Source: Emticicia oligotrophica DSM 17448 (GTDB taxonomy: Bacteria > Bacteroidota > Bacteroidia > Cytophagales > Spirosomataceae). From it: DNA of 64,000 bases. The notes beneath the pieces are model-generated. The model was not told the DNA's origin. It searched no databases and saw nothing but the letters and a program-made list of their open reading frames with translations. The position numbers were made by a program, and so were the translations under genes. Where the stretch lies: NCBI RefSeq assembly GCF_000263195.1, contig NC_018748.1:930001-994000 (forward strand), read 5' to 3'. Each line of letters starts with the position of its first letter. Position 1 is the first letter of the stretch. This document shows, in pieces, positions 45,584-54,823 of the stretch.

Positions 45584-46657
45584 ATGCTTATTATTGACGC
45601 CCATTTGGATATTGCGATGAACGCCATTGAGTGGAATCGTGACTATCGAAAATCTGTTTTTGAAATTCGTGAACGAGAAAAAGGCTTGACCGATAAACCC
45701 GACCGAGGAAATGGCGTGGTTTCATTGCCCGAACTCCGCAAGGGAAATATTGGCTTAGTTGTAGCTACCCAAATTGCCCGATACGTTGCTCCAGAAAGTA
45801 AACTTCCGGGATATAACTCACCCGAAATTGCGTGGGGAATTACCCAAGCTCAATTATCATGGTATAAGGCTATGGAGGATTTGGGCGAGATGGTTCAAAT
45901 CAATAATCTTAGGGCCTTAGAAAGTCATCTACAACTTTGGCAAGATGAAAGTATTTCGAATGAAACAAAGCCAGTAGGCTACATTTTAAGCCTCGAAGGA
46001 GCAGATTCTCTCATTAATATATCTTATTTAGAAAAAGCCTATGCTTATGGGCTTCGTGCTTGTGGCCCTGCTCATTATGGACCCGGAAGATACGCTCCCG
46101 GTACAACTATGTCAGGCGGATTAACTAAAATGGGGCGTGAGTTAGTCAAGGAAATGGACAATCTGAATATGATTCTCGATGTAACGCACCTAACTGATGA
46201 AGGTTTTACGGAAGCTTTAGAATTATTTAAAGGAAATGTTTGGGCGAGTCACCACAACTGTCGCTCATTGGTTGATTATCAACGACAGCTTACAGATGAA
46301 CAAATAAAGATTTTGATTGAACGCGGAGCTGTAATTGGAGGGGTACTTGATGCTTGGATGCTTGTTCCTAACTGGACTCGCGGCAAAGATACACCACAAG
46401 AAAGAGGGGTTACGCTCGAAAAATTGATTGATAACTACGACCATATTTGTCAGATTGCGGGCAATGCCAATCATATTGCCATTGGGAGTGATTTAGATGG
46501 ATGTTTTGGTACTGAGCAAACGCCAACCGACCTTCAAACCATTGCTGATTTGCAGAAATTACAAGGATTACTCGCCAAAAGAGGTTATTCTGAGCAAGAT
46601 ATCGAAAATGTTTTTCATGGAAATTGGCTAAGATTTTTGAGGAAGGCTTGGGCATAA
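45584..46657 (+). CDS. Membrane dipeptidase family protein (peptidase M19)
   Basis: 357 residues, zinc TIM barrel. Metal ligands H7 and D9 in DAHLDI, the bridging Glu in LSLEGADSL, His residues in DVTHLTD and WASHHNCR, and the GSDLDGCFG motif near the C-terminus. No signal peptide, so cytoplasmic. M19 enzymes hydrolyse dipeptides, including some with D-residues; the usual DGHNDLP start is DAHLDIA here. It lies 51 nt after the TonB/DUF4249 pair and could process an imported peptide (weak inference). Confidence 0.9.
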   Translation: MLIIDAHLDIAMNAIEWNRDYRKSVFEIREREKGLTDKPDRGNGVVSLPELRKGNIGLVVATQIARYVAPESKLPGYNSPEIAWGITQAQLSWYKAMEDLGEMVQINNLRALESHLQLWQDESISNETKPVGYILSLEGADSLINISYLEKAYAYGLRACGPAHYGPGRYAPGTTMSGGLTKMGRELVKEMDNLNMILDVTHLTDEGFTEALELFKGNVWASHHNCRSLVDYQRQLTDEQIKILIERGAVIGGVLDAWMLVPNWTRGKDTPQERGVTLEKLIDNYDHICQIAGNANHIAIGSDLDGCFGTEQTPTDLQTIADLQKLQGLLAKRGYSEQDIENVFHGNWLRFLRKAWA

Positions 46658-46763
46658 ATTACTTACCGTAAAATAAATAGTTTACTGAATCAAACAGAAT
46701 TATTTATAATTTATTGACTCATTAGTAAATATCGTAACTCAAACCTAAAACTTAGCATTATTT

Positions 46764-47474
46764 ATGAAAAAAACATTCTTTTCAATTCTTGTACTCTGCT
46801 CTATTGCATCGGCAAGTTTCGCTCAATCTTTTATTCCAGCATTTGACCGTTTTTCGGGTAAAGAAATTGCCTATATCTATTTAGCCAATGGAACTAAATT
46901 AGAAGGAACGATTGATGACATTAATCGCAAAAAAGGCTTGATTGAAGAAATTACGATTATACCCACAGGCGAAAAAAAGAAACGTAAAATTGAGCCAAAA
47001 GAGATAAAAACGATGTATCTACCAGCTAGTGGCTACAATAAACTCGTAAACTCAATGGACCAAGCATTCGATGCACAAAAATGGAAAAATAATGATGTCA
47101 ATATGGAAATTATCAATAAAGGATATGCCTATTTTGAGAATGTAAAAGTTAAAGTCAAGAAAGATACTGAAGAACTTTTGATGCAAATGGTAAATCCTGC
47201 ATTTTCGAGTAAGATTAAGGTTTTTCATGACCCACTTGCCCAAGAAAGTATGAGTTTTGGGTATGCTGGTATAACAATGGCTGGCGGCGATGACAAATCC
47301 TATTACGTACAAGTTGGCAATGGAGTGGCAGAAAAATTGAAGAAAAAAGAATATGATGACGCCTATTTGATACTCTACAAGGATTGTCCTGTATTATTGG
47401 CTAAACTTAAAAACGACCATCGTTGGACCAACTTCGATAAACACTTGGTAGAATATACAACTTCATGTAAATAA
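46764..47474 (+). CDS. Secreted protein of unknown function
   Basis: 236 residues with a clear signal peptide (FFSILVLCSIASASFAQ). The mature part starts with a segment resembling Bacteroidota proteins that read LANGTKLEGTIDDI, followed by a small beta domain, then mixed alpha/beta regions with a lysine-rich centre. One Cys pair (DCP and the last-but-one residue) is present. No enzyme motif is visible. It is followed by a strong terminator, so it is probably monocistronic. Confidence 0.6.
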   Translation: MKKTFFSILVLCSIASASFAQSFIPAFDRFSGKEIAYIYLANGTKLEGTIDDINRKKGLIEEITIIPTGEKKKRKIEPKEIKTMYLPASGYNKLVNSMDQAFDAQKWKNNDVNMEIINKGYAYFENVKVKVKKDTEELLMQMVNPAFSSKIKVFHDPLAQESMSFGYAGITMAGGDDKSYYVQVGNGVAEKLKKKEYDDAYLILYKDCPVLLAKLKNDHRWTNFDKHLVEYTTSCK

Positions 47475-47514
47475 GTGGAAGTATAACTTACATTTATACA
47501 AAATCTTTATTTAT

Positions 47515-47545
47515 GACGAGCCTTTCATCGGGTTCGTCTTTTTTT
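47515..47545 (+). terminator. Intrinsic terminator
   Basis: GACGAGCC (47515-47522) and GGTTCGTC (47531-47538, one G-T pair) followed by seven T. Confidence 0.85.
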
Positions 47546-47623
47546 ATCTTTTCGCTATTAAAATTTGATGTTTTATTAGTAGATTTGGTTTCAATATTCA
47601 ACCTAAATTATTAATCTATCAAA

Positions 47624-49081
47624 ATGCAAGATAAATCAACAAGCAGAAGAAGTTTTATTAAAAGTTCTGCAATTGCAGCCGGTGGCTTTTTTATCGTACC
47701 ACGTCATGTTCTTGGAAAAGGCTTCATCGCTCCAAGCGATAAACTAAACATCGCATCGATTGGTGCTGGCGGTAAAGGTGCTTCTGACATCGCAAACGCT
47801 TACAACAATGGAATCAATAATGTCGTAGCACTTTGTGATGTAGACTTTGCTCGTGCAAAGGGAAGCGTCGATAAGTTTCCAAATGCTAAGCGTTACCAAG
47901 ATTTTAGAGTAATGCTCGAAGAAATGAAAGGCGATATTGACGCCGTAACGATTTCGACACCTGACCATCAGCACGCTGTAGCGGCCATGGCTTGTATGCA
48001 AATGGGTAAGCACGTATATGTGCAAAAACCTCTTACACACGATATTTATGAAGCTCGTAAACTTACCGAAGCGGCTCGCCAGTACAAAGTTGTTACGCAA
48101 ATGGGAAATCAGGGATCATCGAACCCTACCCAAAAAGTAATGATGGATTGGCTCGATAAAGGGCTTATCGGTAAAGTAAGCGAAGTACATATTTGGACAA
48201 ATCGCCCTGTATGGCCACAAGGAAACCCACTACCAACTGATAAACCACCTTTGATTGAATCAATGGATGCTAAAGGTTGGGATTTGTTTATCGGAACGGC
48301 TCAATATGTTGATTACCACCCACTTTATCACCCATTCAAATGGCGTGGATGGTGGAATTTCGGTACAGGTGCTTTGGGCGATATGGGTTGCCACTTAATC
48401 GACCCTGCTTTCAGAGTTTTAGGTTTAGGCTACCCAACAGAAGTAGAGTGTAGCGTTGGACAAGTATTCTTGAAAGATTGGCAAGCAGAATATAACCCAG
48501 AAGGATGCCCGCCATCATCAAGCGTACAAATTAAATTCCCAGCTACTAAGCGTAATAATTCGCCAGTAACGATGTATTGGACAGATGGCGGTATTCGTCC
48601 GTTCCACCCAGAATGGATTCCAGCCAACGAGCCATTAGCTGAGGCTGATAGCTCTAATGGTGTAATCATGATTGGAACTAAAGGAATCATGACTTGCGGT
48701 ACGTATGGAAATACACCAAAAATCTATTTGAAAAACGGCGAAAAAATTGAAATGCCTGCTCCAGACCCGAACTTCAAACCATTACCAGAACACGGACACC
48801 AAGCATCTTGGGCAGAAGCTTGTAAAACTGGCTTTAATAGCAAAGAGCACAAAGCACTTACTTCATCTTTCGATTATTCTGGTCCATTAACAGAAACTGT
48901 CTTGATGGGTAACTTAGCTATCCGTAGCTATATGCTCCGCAAATCGAATGGTAAGAATGGATTTAATTATGACGGCCGTAAGAAGCTACTTTGGGATGGC
49001 ACAAATATGAAGATTACTAACTTCGACGAAGCAAACCAATTTGTACAACGTCAGTACCGTCCAGGTTGGAAACTCGTTTAA
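47624..49081 (+). CDS. Tat-exported Gfo/Idh/MocA-family oxidoreductase
   Basis: 485 residues. Twin-arginine signal SRRSFIKSSAIAAGG. Rossmann domain from LNIASIGAGGKGASD (~41), with STPDHQHAVAAM and the catalytic-loop lysine in VQKPLTHD. The C-terminal domain contains WNFGTGALGDMGCHLIDP, which supplies probable catalytic Asp and His. Longer than the protein at 18375-19673 and only distantly like it, so not a recent duplicate. A TAGATTTG -7-like box at 47580-47587 lies 36 nt before the ATG. Likely acts on glycosides or sugar alcohols outside the cytoplasm with bound NAD. Monocistronic. Confidence 0.9.
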   Translation: MQDKSTSRRSFIKSSAIAAGGFFIVPRHVLGKGFIAPSDKLNIASIGAGGKGASDIANAYNNGINNVVALCDVDFARAKGSVDKFPNAKRYQDFRVMLEEMKGDIDAVTISTPDHQHAVAAMACMQMGKHVYVQKPLTHDIYEARKLTEAARQYKVVTQMGNQGSSNPTQKVMMDWLDKGLIGKVSEVHIWTNRPVWPQGNPLPTDKPPLIESMDAKGWDLFIGTAQYVDYHPLYHPFKWRGWWNFGTGALGDMGCHLIDPAFRVLGLGYPTEVECSVGQVFLKDWQAEYNPEGCPPSSSVQIKFPATKRNNSPVTMYWTDGGIRPFHPEWIPANEPLAEADSSNGVIMIGTKGIMTCGTYGNTPKIYLKNGEKIEMPAPDPNFKPLPEHGHQASWAEACKTGFNSKEHKALTSSFDYSGPLTETVLMGNLAIRSYMLRKSNGKNGFNYDGRKKLLWDGTNMKITNFDEANQFVQRQYRPGWKLV

Positions 49082-49090
49082 GTTTCTGAA

Positions 49091-49134
49091 TTTTGAGTTC
49101 TGGGTTTCTACAACTCAGAACTCATAACTCAAAA
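49091..49134. repeat. Inverted repeat with two alternative pairings
   Basis: TGAGTTCTG (49094-49102) pairs with CAGAACTCA (49116-49124), while TTTTGAGTT (49091-49099) can instead pair with AACTCAAAA (49126-49134). The two folds exclude each other. It lies in the 70-nt gap between convergent Gfo/Idh and Nudix genes, with no T run. Confidence 0.4.
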
Positions 49135-49151
49135 TCGCACTGAAGACCCCA

Positions 49152-49826
49152 TCACAACTTTTTTAGTGTTTCAAAATCACCTATTTTGGTCAAATACATA
49201 TAATCTAGCAATACTGCATTAGTATTATTAATAAGTTTATGACCTTCTACAAATGGTACTACATGGGTGGTAATTCTCTCAAATTCATAATCTGTACCCA
49301 TTTCTTTATTATTCATCGCAGCAATTTCCTCTCCTGTCATTTCAATTTCGCAAGCATACAAATAAACTGCTTCATCGCTTGTTCCTGTTGCAGGAAAAGT
49401 CCTCTTCCCATTCATTAAATCCATTAATTGGTCTTCCGAAATCTCTAATCCTGTTTCTTCTCTCACTTCTTGAACCGCAATTTCAAGTGGCGTTTTAGTA
49501 CCATCAACCATGCCAGCTGGGTGTTCATACGTAAAACCACCTTCAGCTATTCGGCGTTGTTTAACTAAAAGCAAAAACTTCTCGCGAGTTTCTTTATTAA
49601 TCAAACAAATAAGTACACAAACTACTTCACCTTTTAAAAAGCAAATGGGTGGAATCTTATCTCCTTCTGGCGTTTCAGCATCGAGCATTAATAAAGAAAA
49701 TAATACTTCTCCATTATAGCGGCGACGAGTAAAATGTTCATCCACTTTATTGATTTTCAAACCATTAGCTATCAGATTTTTCTTCCAAAGCTTAAATTTA
49801 TGTGCGTCTTCTAGTTGTTCTTGCAT
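49152..49826 (-). CDS. Nudix hydrolase
   Basis: 224 residues from the ATG at 49826; a longer frame upstream adds a Phe/Tyr-rich, non-conserved stretch that would overlap the divergent gene. The Nudix box is GMVDGTKTPL...QEVREETGL, the catalytic EExG part intact but Lys and Gln in place of the usual first Glu and the Arg. The flanking domain (LIANGLKINKVDEHFTRRRY) resembles ADP-ribose / nucleoside-diphosphate-sugar pyrophosphatases. It probably cleaves such a compound in the cytoplasm. A TATTTTTG -7-like box lies at 49868-49861 (minus strand). Confidence 0.85.
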   Translation of the reverse strand: MQEQLEDAHKFKLWKKNLIANGLKINKVDEHFTRRRYNGEVLFSLLMLDAETPEGDKIPPICFLKGEVVCVLICLINKETREKFLLLVKQRRIAEGGFTYEHPAGMVDGTKTPLEIAVQEVREETGLEISEDQLMDLMNGKRTFPATGTSDEAVYLYACEIEMTGEEIAAMNNKEMGTDYEFERITTHVVPFVEGHKLINNTNAVLLDYMYLTKIGDFETLKKL

Positions 49827-49949
49827 CTGTTTTTGAGAAATTCTAATGAAAATTTTAAAACAAAAATAGTAGATATAGGTTAGAAATTCGTAGAAAATAA
49901 ATTCAAGAGGCTTGTTTCTCGACAGATTTTCGCCAATTTTGCCACTAAA

Positions 49950-50192
49950 TTGAATGAAAGTCAAGTGAAAGAATATACTAAAAACCAACTCGCCCTACGC
50001 AACGGACAAGATAAAGAAGAAATCTGGGTAGCTTATAAAGGGCAAATCTACGACGTGGGTAGTTCGAGGCTATGGAAAAATGGCAAACATTATGAACATT
50101 GGGCTGGGCAGGACCTCACCGAAGAATTGGTCGATGCACCTCACAATGAAGCTGTTTTTGAAAAGTTTAAGATAATAGGGAAATTGGTTTAA
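49950..50192 (+). CDS. Small cytochrome b5-like haem/steroid-binding domain protein
   Basis: 80 residues, one cytochrome b5-like domain and nothing else: WVAYKGQIYDVGSSRLW, GKHYEHWAGQDLTEEL and DAPHNEAVFEKFKIIGKLV. His residues in GKHYEHWAGQ and APHNEAV are the candidate haem ligands; the HPGG motif of true b5 is absent. No ATG is in frame; translation must begin at TTG (49950) or GTG (49965). It diverges from the Nudix gene. Probably a soluble electron carrier or haem/ligand binder. Confidence 0.75.
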   Translation: MNESQVKEYTKNQLALRNGQDKEEIWVAYKGQIYDVGSSRLWKNGKHYEHWAGQDLTEELVDAPHNEAVFEKFKIIGKLV

Positions 50193-50335
50193 GTAAAAAT
50201 ATTATGCCTATAATGAATCTTAGCTATCGTTTGTAAAATTTGTGGAAGCACGTTCAGAAGTCCTTTCAATATTTACTCAATTTCCCAAAATTAAAGTACT
50301 AATAATCAACTATTTAATCATTATTAAATCGTTAC

Positions 50336-50578
50336 ATGAAACTCGTAGAATCAATTATATTATTTGCAAGTTTGGCTTTTATGGCCATGTTTATCGACCA
50401 AGCACTTTATAAACACGTGCCACTAAGAGATAGCTATTTCTTTTTGATGTTTTCGGTGGCGGGCTTTTTCTATTATACCTACCGCCGTGGGCTTAGAATT
50501 ATGAAAGAAAAACAAGAACAAGAAGCCAAAGGCAACGAAAAACCAAAGAAAATAGAAGATAGATTAAAGAAAAAATAA
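50336..50578 (+). CDS. Small two-helix membrane protein
   Basis: 80 residues. Two transmembrane helices (~5-23 and ~34-50, FLMFSVAGFFYYTYRR) followed by a highly charged Lys/Glu tail (MKEKQEQEAKGNEKPKKIED). Positive charges after helix 2 predict a cytoplasmic tail. No family recognised. Translated region is preceded by 143 nt without other features. Confidence 0.6.
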   Translation: MKLVESIILFASLAFMAMFIDQALYKHVPLRDSYFFLMFSVAGFFYYTYRRGLRIMKEKQEQEAKGNEKPKKIEDRLKKK

Positions 50579-50629
50579 TTGAATTATACAGAAAACTTTG
50601 CAGTAAAAAAAACGCTAGTTTTAGCTAAA

Positions 50630-50770
50630 AAGATAATGTAATCTGTGAAAATCAGCGAAAATAGGTATGTGTTATCAGCGGTTTAAAAATTGTGACAATA
50701 TCTCTATATTTCCGAAAAATAATACATTCATCGGCATGACTTTCTAACGAATTTTTGAAATCATGCTGAT
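50630..50770. repeat. Repeat-like intergenic segment with terminator-like hairpin
   Basis: The segment from 50641 carries CTGTGAAAATCAGCGAAAAT and then TTATCAGCGG, resembling the ATCAGCG-containing element at 4085-4152. ATCGGCATGA (50730-50739) pairs with TCATGCTGAT (50761-50770) with one G-T pair and probably ends the minus-strand gene that follows. No gene is seen in the 197-nt gap. Confidence 0.35.
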
Positions 50771-50775
50771 ACATT

Positions 50776-51609
50776 TTAAGTCCATATCAATAATAGCAAA
50801 GGCAACCAAAATACCATTTCGCCGAGCCAACGATAATTATCATTTACCGCAATTTTATTTCGAAAAACAAAAATCAAAGTGGTACAAAAAGCCATTAGGA
50901 TTTCTACTTGAAAAACCTTTTCCATAAAACCAATTTCTGCAAAAAACAAACTGGTCATTGTAAAAACAAATACGCCAAATATCAGATAAGTACAATTTTT
51001 CTTGCCAAGTTTTTTGGCTAAATTTTTGGTATTGGGCAAATCATTAAGTTCAAAAAAGGAAAACACTAAGATACTTTGGTGAACCAACAAAAAGAAATTA
51101 AAAGCGGCAATAAACTCATCAGCTTCTAGTTCGAGTTTTGTTGACAAAGCTCCTCCCGAAACACAAACACAATAAATGGCGGCCGTAAAAATCTCTTTAA
51201 AATACTGATAATCAGAAGAAATATTATTTTTTTGGAGAATGTAGAAATAAAGAAATAAAACTCCAACTAAAGTAACACCAAAATAAACAACTGCCTTTGG
51301 CAGAAAAAACACCATCAGAGTGGCTATCAAAAAAAGAATAATAATGGTTATTTGCAAATAATATTGATGCTCATAATGGAATTTGTGTCTTGCATCTTCA
51401 GGTTCAGATTTTAGGTTATCCAATAAGCGGTCAAGTATATAAATAATCCAAGTACAAATACCCAAAATAACCAAAGATGGAATATTGACCACACCTTTTC
51501 CATCGGGCATTTTCCAGAACATCCAACTACATACAACAGCTCCCACTACTACATCAAGACTTAAATAATGAAGCGTTTTTAATAGACTATATTTACTGTT
51601 TGAAAGCAT
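50776..51609 (-). CDS. Polytopic membrane protein, possibly UbiA-like
   Basis: 277 residues with about eight transmembrane helices. An acidic motif in the first loop (IYILDRLLDNLKSEPED) and the second loop DYQYFKEI resemble, loosely, the two Asp-rich motifs of UbiA prenyltransferases, but the canonical NDxxDxxxD is not present, so the assignment is tentative. It lies 32 nt downstream of the MOSC gene on the same strand, probably one operon. Confidence 0.5.
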   Translation of the reverse strand: MLSNSKYSLLKTLHYLSLDVVVGAVVCSWMFWKMPDGKGVVNIPSLVILGICTWIIYILDRLLDNLKSEPEDARHKFHYEHQYYLQITIIILFLIATLMVFFLPKAVVYFGVTLVGVLFLYFYILQKNNISSDYQYFKEIFTAAIYCVCVSGGALSTKLELEADEFIAAFNFFLLVHQSILVFSFFELNDLPNTKNLAKKLGKKNCTYLIFGVFVFTMTSLFFAEIGFMEKVFQVEILMAFCTTLIFVFRNKIAVNDNYRWLGEMVFWLPLLLLIWT

Positions 51610-51641
51610 ATTTTTACATAAGCTCTGTGGATTTTTACCAT

Positions 51642-52442
51642 TTAAAAGATAATCTCATCTCCAACCGAAATTTTACCAGTTTCAACTACCAATAAATTCT
51701 GTCCAAACAAGATTTTATTATTAACGTTGCGGTATTGTGTTAGCGTGCGTAAAGGTTCTTTTCCTTTTTCTGCCGTTTCTGGATTAATGGTTGTAAGCAC
51801 ACATCTTGCACAAGGTTTTACACCAACCAATTGGGCACTTCCCACGTGAAAGTATTTCCAAGAATCTTCTATATGTGCTTCGCCACCCGTAAACACAAGA
51901 TTTGGCCTGAAACGCTTCATCGTAATTGGTTCTTCTAACTTACCGTTGAGTTCATCGAGGCTGCTTTGTCCAATAAGCAAAATCGGATACCCATCTGCAA
52001 AACTAGTATGTTCTTTTTGGGTAATCGAATATTTCGGGTCAGTCAATCGCACAGAATCATTTGGCTGATAAAACAATGCACATTTTTTGTCTAAAACAGT
52101 AGTAAACCAAGCATCTACCTCATCGCTCACACGAATGCCACGCACGATATCATCCCAAATCGTAATCACTTGCTGTTCAGCTGTTTGTGGTTCGAAAGGC
52201 ACAGATAATGGAGCAATTTGCTTCACGCGATGTGAAACAACTAAACCATCTGAAGTCAACTGCACATCAATCAATGCCATTTGTTCATTTTGGCGTTGTG
52301 TAATAAACACATTATTTTCATCGGCCAATACCCAACGGCGGTCATGCTGAAAACCCCGCTCTTCAACTTGTGCTTCTTGAAGACTAATTCCTCCCAATGA
52401 TTTGATAGGATAAATTGTAATTTCGGAAACGATAAATGCCAT
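51642..52442 (-). CDS. MOSC domain-containing protein
   Basis: 266 residues from the ATG at 52442 (MAFIVSEITIYPIKSL), preferred over an upstream frame extension of 12 residues. The N-terminal MOSC_N beta barrel (~1-110: YPIKSLGGISL, ERGFQHDRRWVLAD) is followed by the MOSC domain (~125-265) with MKRFRPNLVFTGGEAHIED, conserved Cys in GVKPCARCVLTT and FGQNLLV. Relatives bind molybdenum cofactor sulfur or reduce N-hydroxylated compounds (YiiM/YcbX/mARC type). The YcbX/mARC-like order is closest. Cytoplasmic. Confidence 0.9.
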   Translation of the reverse strand: MAFIVSEITIYPIKSLGGISLQEAQVEERGFQHDRRWVLADENNVFITQRQNEQMALIDVQLTSDGLVVSHRVKQIAPLSVPFEPQTAEQQVITIWDDIVRGIRVSDEVDAWFTTVLDKKCALFYQPNDSVRLTDPKYSITQKEHTSFADGYPILLIGQSSLDELNGKLEEPITMKRFRPNLVFTGGEAHIEDSWKYFHVGSAQLVGVKPCARCVLTTINPETAEKGKEPLRTLTQYRNVNNKILFGQNLLVVETGKISVGDEIIF

Positions 52443-52688
52443 ATAATTTCTATTAATACTACTTCTATTTTTAAACAAATATTAATCTCAACTCACAAAA
52501 TTCATCCTACATTCGTTTTCAACCACAGCTAAATAAGGCATTTCTACCTCTATTATTTATGACTTTCTTTTTTACACAACAATTCTTTAAAAAAATCGTT
52601 TGATTGAATAGGTTAAACTCCTAAATTGAGTCGAAATAACAGATTTTTTTTCTCAAAACCCTTAATCTATATCTTTAATCTAAAGCAG

Positions 52689-54710
52689 ATGAAAAGAATA
52701 CTTCATATCATTGCCCTTTTAGTGTTTGCAAATTCGGTTTTCGGGCAAATTCAGTTGTATAAACGAGGGCTTTCGAGTTTCGATAAAGGCCAGTATGATT
52801 TGGCCATTAAAGATTTAACGAAAGTAGTAAATATTGATGAAAGCGAAAAAGCCAATCTTTACCATAAGATTGCCGAATCATATCGTCTATCAAATCGTTG
52901 GGTAGAAGCAGTGCCGTTTTACCAAAAAGCTTTTGAAGCGAAACTTACCAATCCTGAGGCACATTTTCACTACGCTTTTGCCCTGAAAGCTGCGGGTAAC
53001 TATGATTTAGCTTTGAAAGAATTACAGCAATTTATCGACTCAAAAAGTACGATAAAGGCCTACAACGAAAAAGCTTATCGTGAAGTCAATACGCTCAAAA
53101 CTATTGATGATATCAAGAAAAAACAAAGTGTAGTAGAATTTAAAAATCTTTCTCAACTCAATACAAAGGGGTCTGAATTTGCTCCAATGGTTTTGGGAGA
53201 TGAACTGATTTTCACCGCTTCACGCAAAAACAAAATTTACTCAAATGGCTTGCCGTATGTTGGACTTTACAAAGTGAAAATCGACAAGTCTATTGCTGAA
53301 ATGGGTAAAATTGAAAAGTTCAGCGACGCAATTTTTGATGAAGAACGCAATGAGGGTACGCCAACTTTCTCTCCAGATGGCAAAACAATGATTTATTCTC
53401 GTGGAAATACAGGCAAACGCAAAGACCTTTCGCCTGATATGGATTTGTATATCTCACGCTACGTAGACGGAAGTGGTTGGACTGAACCACGCTATGTAAG
53501 TGCCTCAGATTCTGCCAGTTGGGATGGAACCCCAGCTTTTTCTCGTGATGGAAAAACAATATATTTTTCTTCTAACCGTCCAGGGGGCTTTGGTGGATTA
53601 GATATTTATCGGGTCAATATGGATGCTTCGGGTCGTTTCGGAAATCCTGTGAATCTAGGAAAAGAAATCAATACCGCTGGCGATGAAATGTTTCCCTATG
53701 TTTCAGAAGATGGAAAGCTTTATTTTGCCTCTGATGGCCACCCAGGTTTAGGTAAACTTGACCTTTTCTTAGCCGTACGTGCAGGTGGAAAAATTACAGT
53801 TGAAAATATGGGTATTCCATACAATTCAAACATGGATGATTTCGGCTTAGTGATGAGTAAACGTGGTGATGTATTTTTCTCATCCAATCGTGCAGGTGGC
53901 TCAGGAGATGATGATATATATTTTTACGAAGCTCCTAAAAAAACCGAATTGGCTGAAAATGATGACCCATCGAAAAATCCTTTACTAGCTCCGAAAAAGG
54001 GAAATCCTGATAGTACGGCCAAGGCTTTAGAAATCAAGACTGTTAACTATTACCTAGTTGGTACAATTACCACCAAAAATAACAATACTTTCGTCCCACT
54101 CGACTCTGCGAGAGTACGCGTAGTTGATACCGAAAACGACGAGGTAATTATAGAAACTTCTACGGGTAACGACGGTAAATTTGGCCCAGTAAAACTCAAG
54201 GTTGATGGCAATTATTTAGTGATGTCGAAAAAACAAAACTACTTGACCAATCGTGAAGAATTTTCGATGTCAGGCCGCGAGATACCACAGTCTTTATTGA
54301 AAAAAGCTGTTACCGATACCACATTCTATACTTCACTTAATCTGGAAAAAGTATTTGTGGGAGTTACATTCCGTTTAGATAATATTTATTATGATTTAGA
54401 TAAATGGGATATTCGCCCCGATGCAGCTATCGAACTTGATAAATTAGTGCAAGTACTTGTTGATAACCCACAAATTAAGATTGAGCTTGGTTCGCATACT
54501 GACTCACGTGCCACGGAGATTTATAACCTTCGTTTATCTCAAAAACGTGCAGAATCGGCCATTAATTACATCGTCTCGAAAGGTATTTCCCGTGAACGCC
54601 TTACGGCCAAAGGTTATGGAGAGAGTGAGTTAATTATTAAAAACGCTAAAACAGAAGAAGAGCACCAAACCAATCGTAGAACTGAATTTAAGGTTCTTGA
54701 AATTGAATAA
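52689..54710 (+). CDS. OmpA-family protein with TPR and PD40 repeats (PorE-like)
   Basis: 673 residues from the ATG at 52689, which gives a proper signal peptide (ILHIIALLVFANSVFGQ); the longer frame begins with TTG and no signal. TPR-like helices ~20-150 (LDKGQYDLAIKDL type), a PD40 beta-propeller ~170-420 (TPTFSPDGKTMIYSRG, TPAFSRDGKTIYFSSNRPGG, DIYFYE), a carboxypeptidase-regulatory-like domain ~450-540 and a C-terminal OmpA domain (~555-673: IYYDLDKWDIRPDAA, LGSHTDSRATEIYN, LRLSQKRAES). This domain order is that of PorE of the type IX secretion system, though similar proteins occur elsewhere. Binds peptidoglycan. Confidence 0.85.
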   Translation: MKRILHIIALLVFANSVFGQIQLYKRGLSSFDKGQYDLAIKDLTKVVNIDESEKANLYHKIAESYRLSNRWVEAVPFYQKAFEAKLTNPEAHFHYAFALKAAGNYDLALKELQQFIDSKSTIKAYNEKAYREVNTLKTIDDIKKKQSVVEFKNLSQLNTKGSEFAPMVLGDELIFTASRKNKIYSNGLPYVGLYKVKIDKSIAEMGKIEKFSDAIFDEERNEGTPTFSPDGKTMIYSRGNTGKRKDLSPDMDLYISRYVDGSGWTEPRYVSASDSASWDGTPAFSRDGKTIYFSSNRPGGFGGLDIYRVNMDASGRFGNPVNLGKEINTAGDEMFPYVSEDGKLYFASDGHPGLGKLDLFLAVRAGGKITVENMGIPYNSNMDDFGLVMSKRGDVFFSSNRAGGSGDDDIYFYEAPKKTELAENDDPSKNPLLAPKKGNPDSTAKALEIKTVNYYLVGTITTKNNNTFVPLDSARVRVVDTENDEVIIETSTGNDGKFGPVKLKVDGNYLVMSKKQNYLTNREEFSMSGREIPQSLLKKAVTDTTFYTSLNLEKVFVGVTFRLDNIYYDLDKWDIRPDAAIELDKLVQVLVDNPQIKIELGSHTDSRATEIYNLRLSQKRAESAINYIVSKGISRERLTAKGYGESELIIKNAKTEEEHQTNRRTEFKVLEIE

Positions 54711-54766
54711 AATAATTTTCAAAATTTCATTAAAACCAAAATTGCTATTAAAGCGTTTATACATAC

Positions 54767-54800
54767 AAGCGTGTCAAGCCCAAGCCTGACACGCTTTTTT
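54767..54800 (+). terminator. Intrinsic terminator
   Basis: AAGCGTGTCA (54767-54776), 10-nt loop, TGACACGCTT (54787-54796) and T run. Perfect 10-bp stem; it separates the OmpA-family gene from msrA. Confidence 0.9.
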
Positions 54801-54823
54801 AATCAAAATCATTTCAAAAAGCT

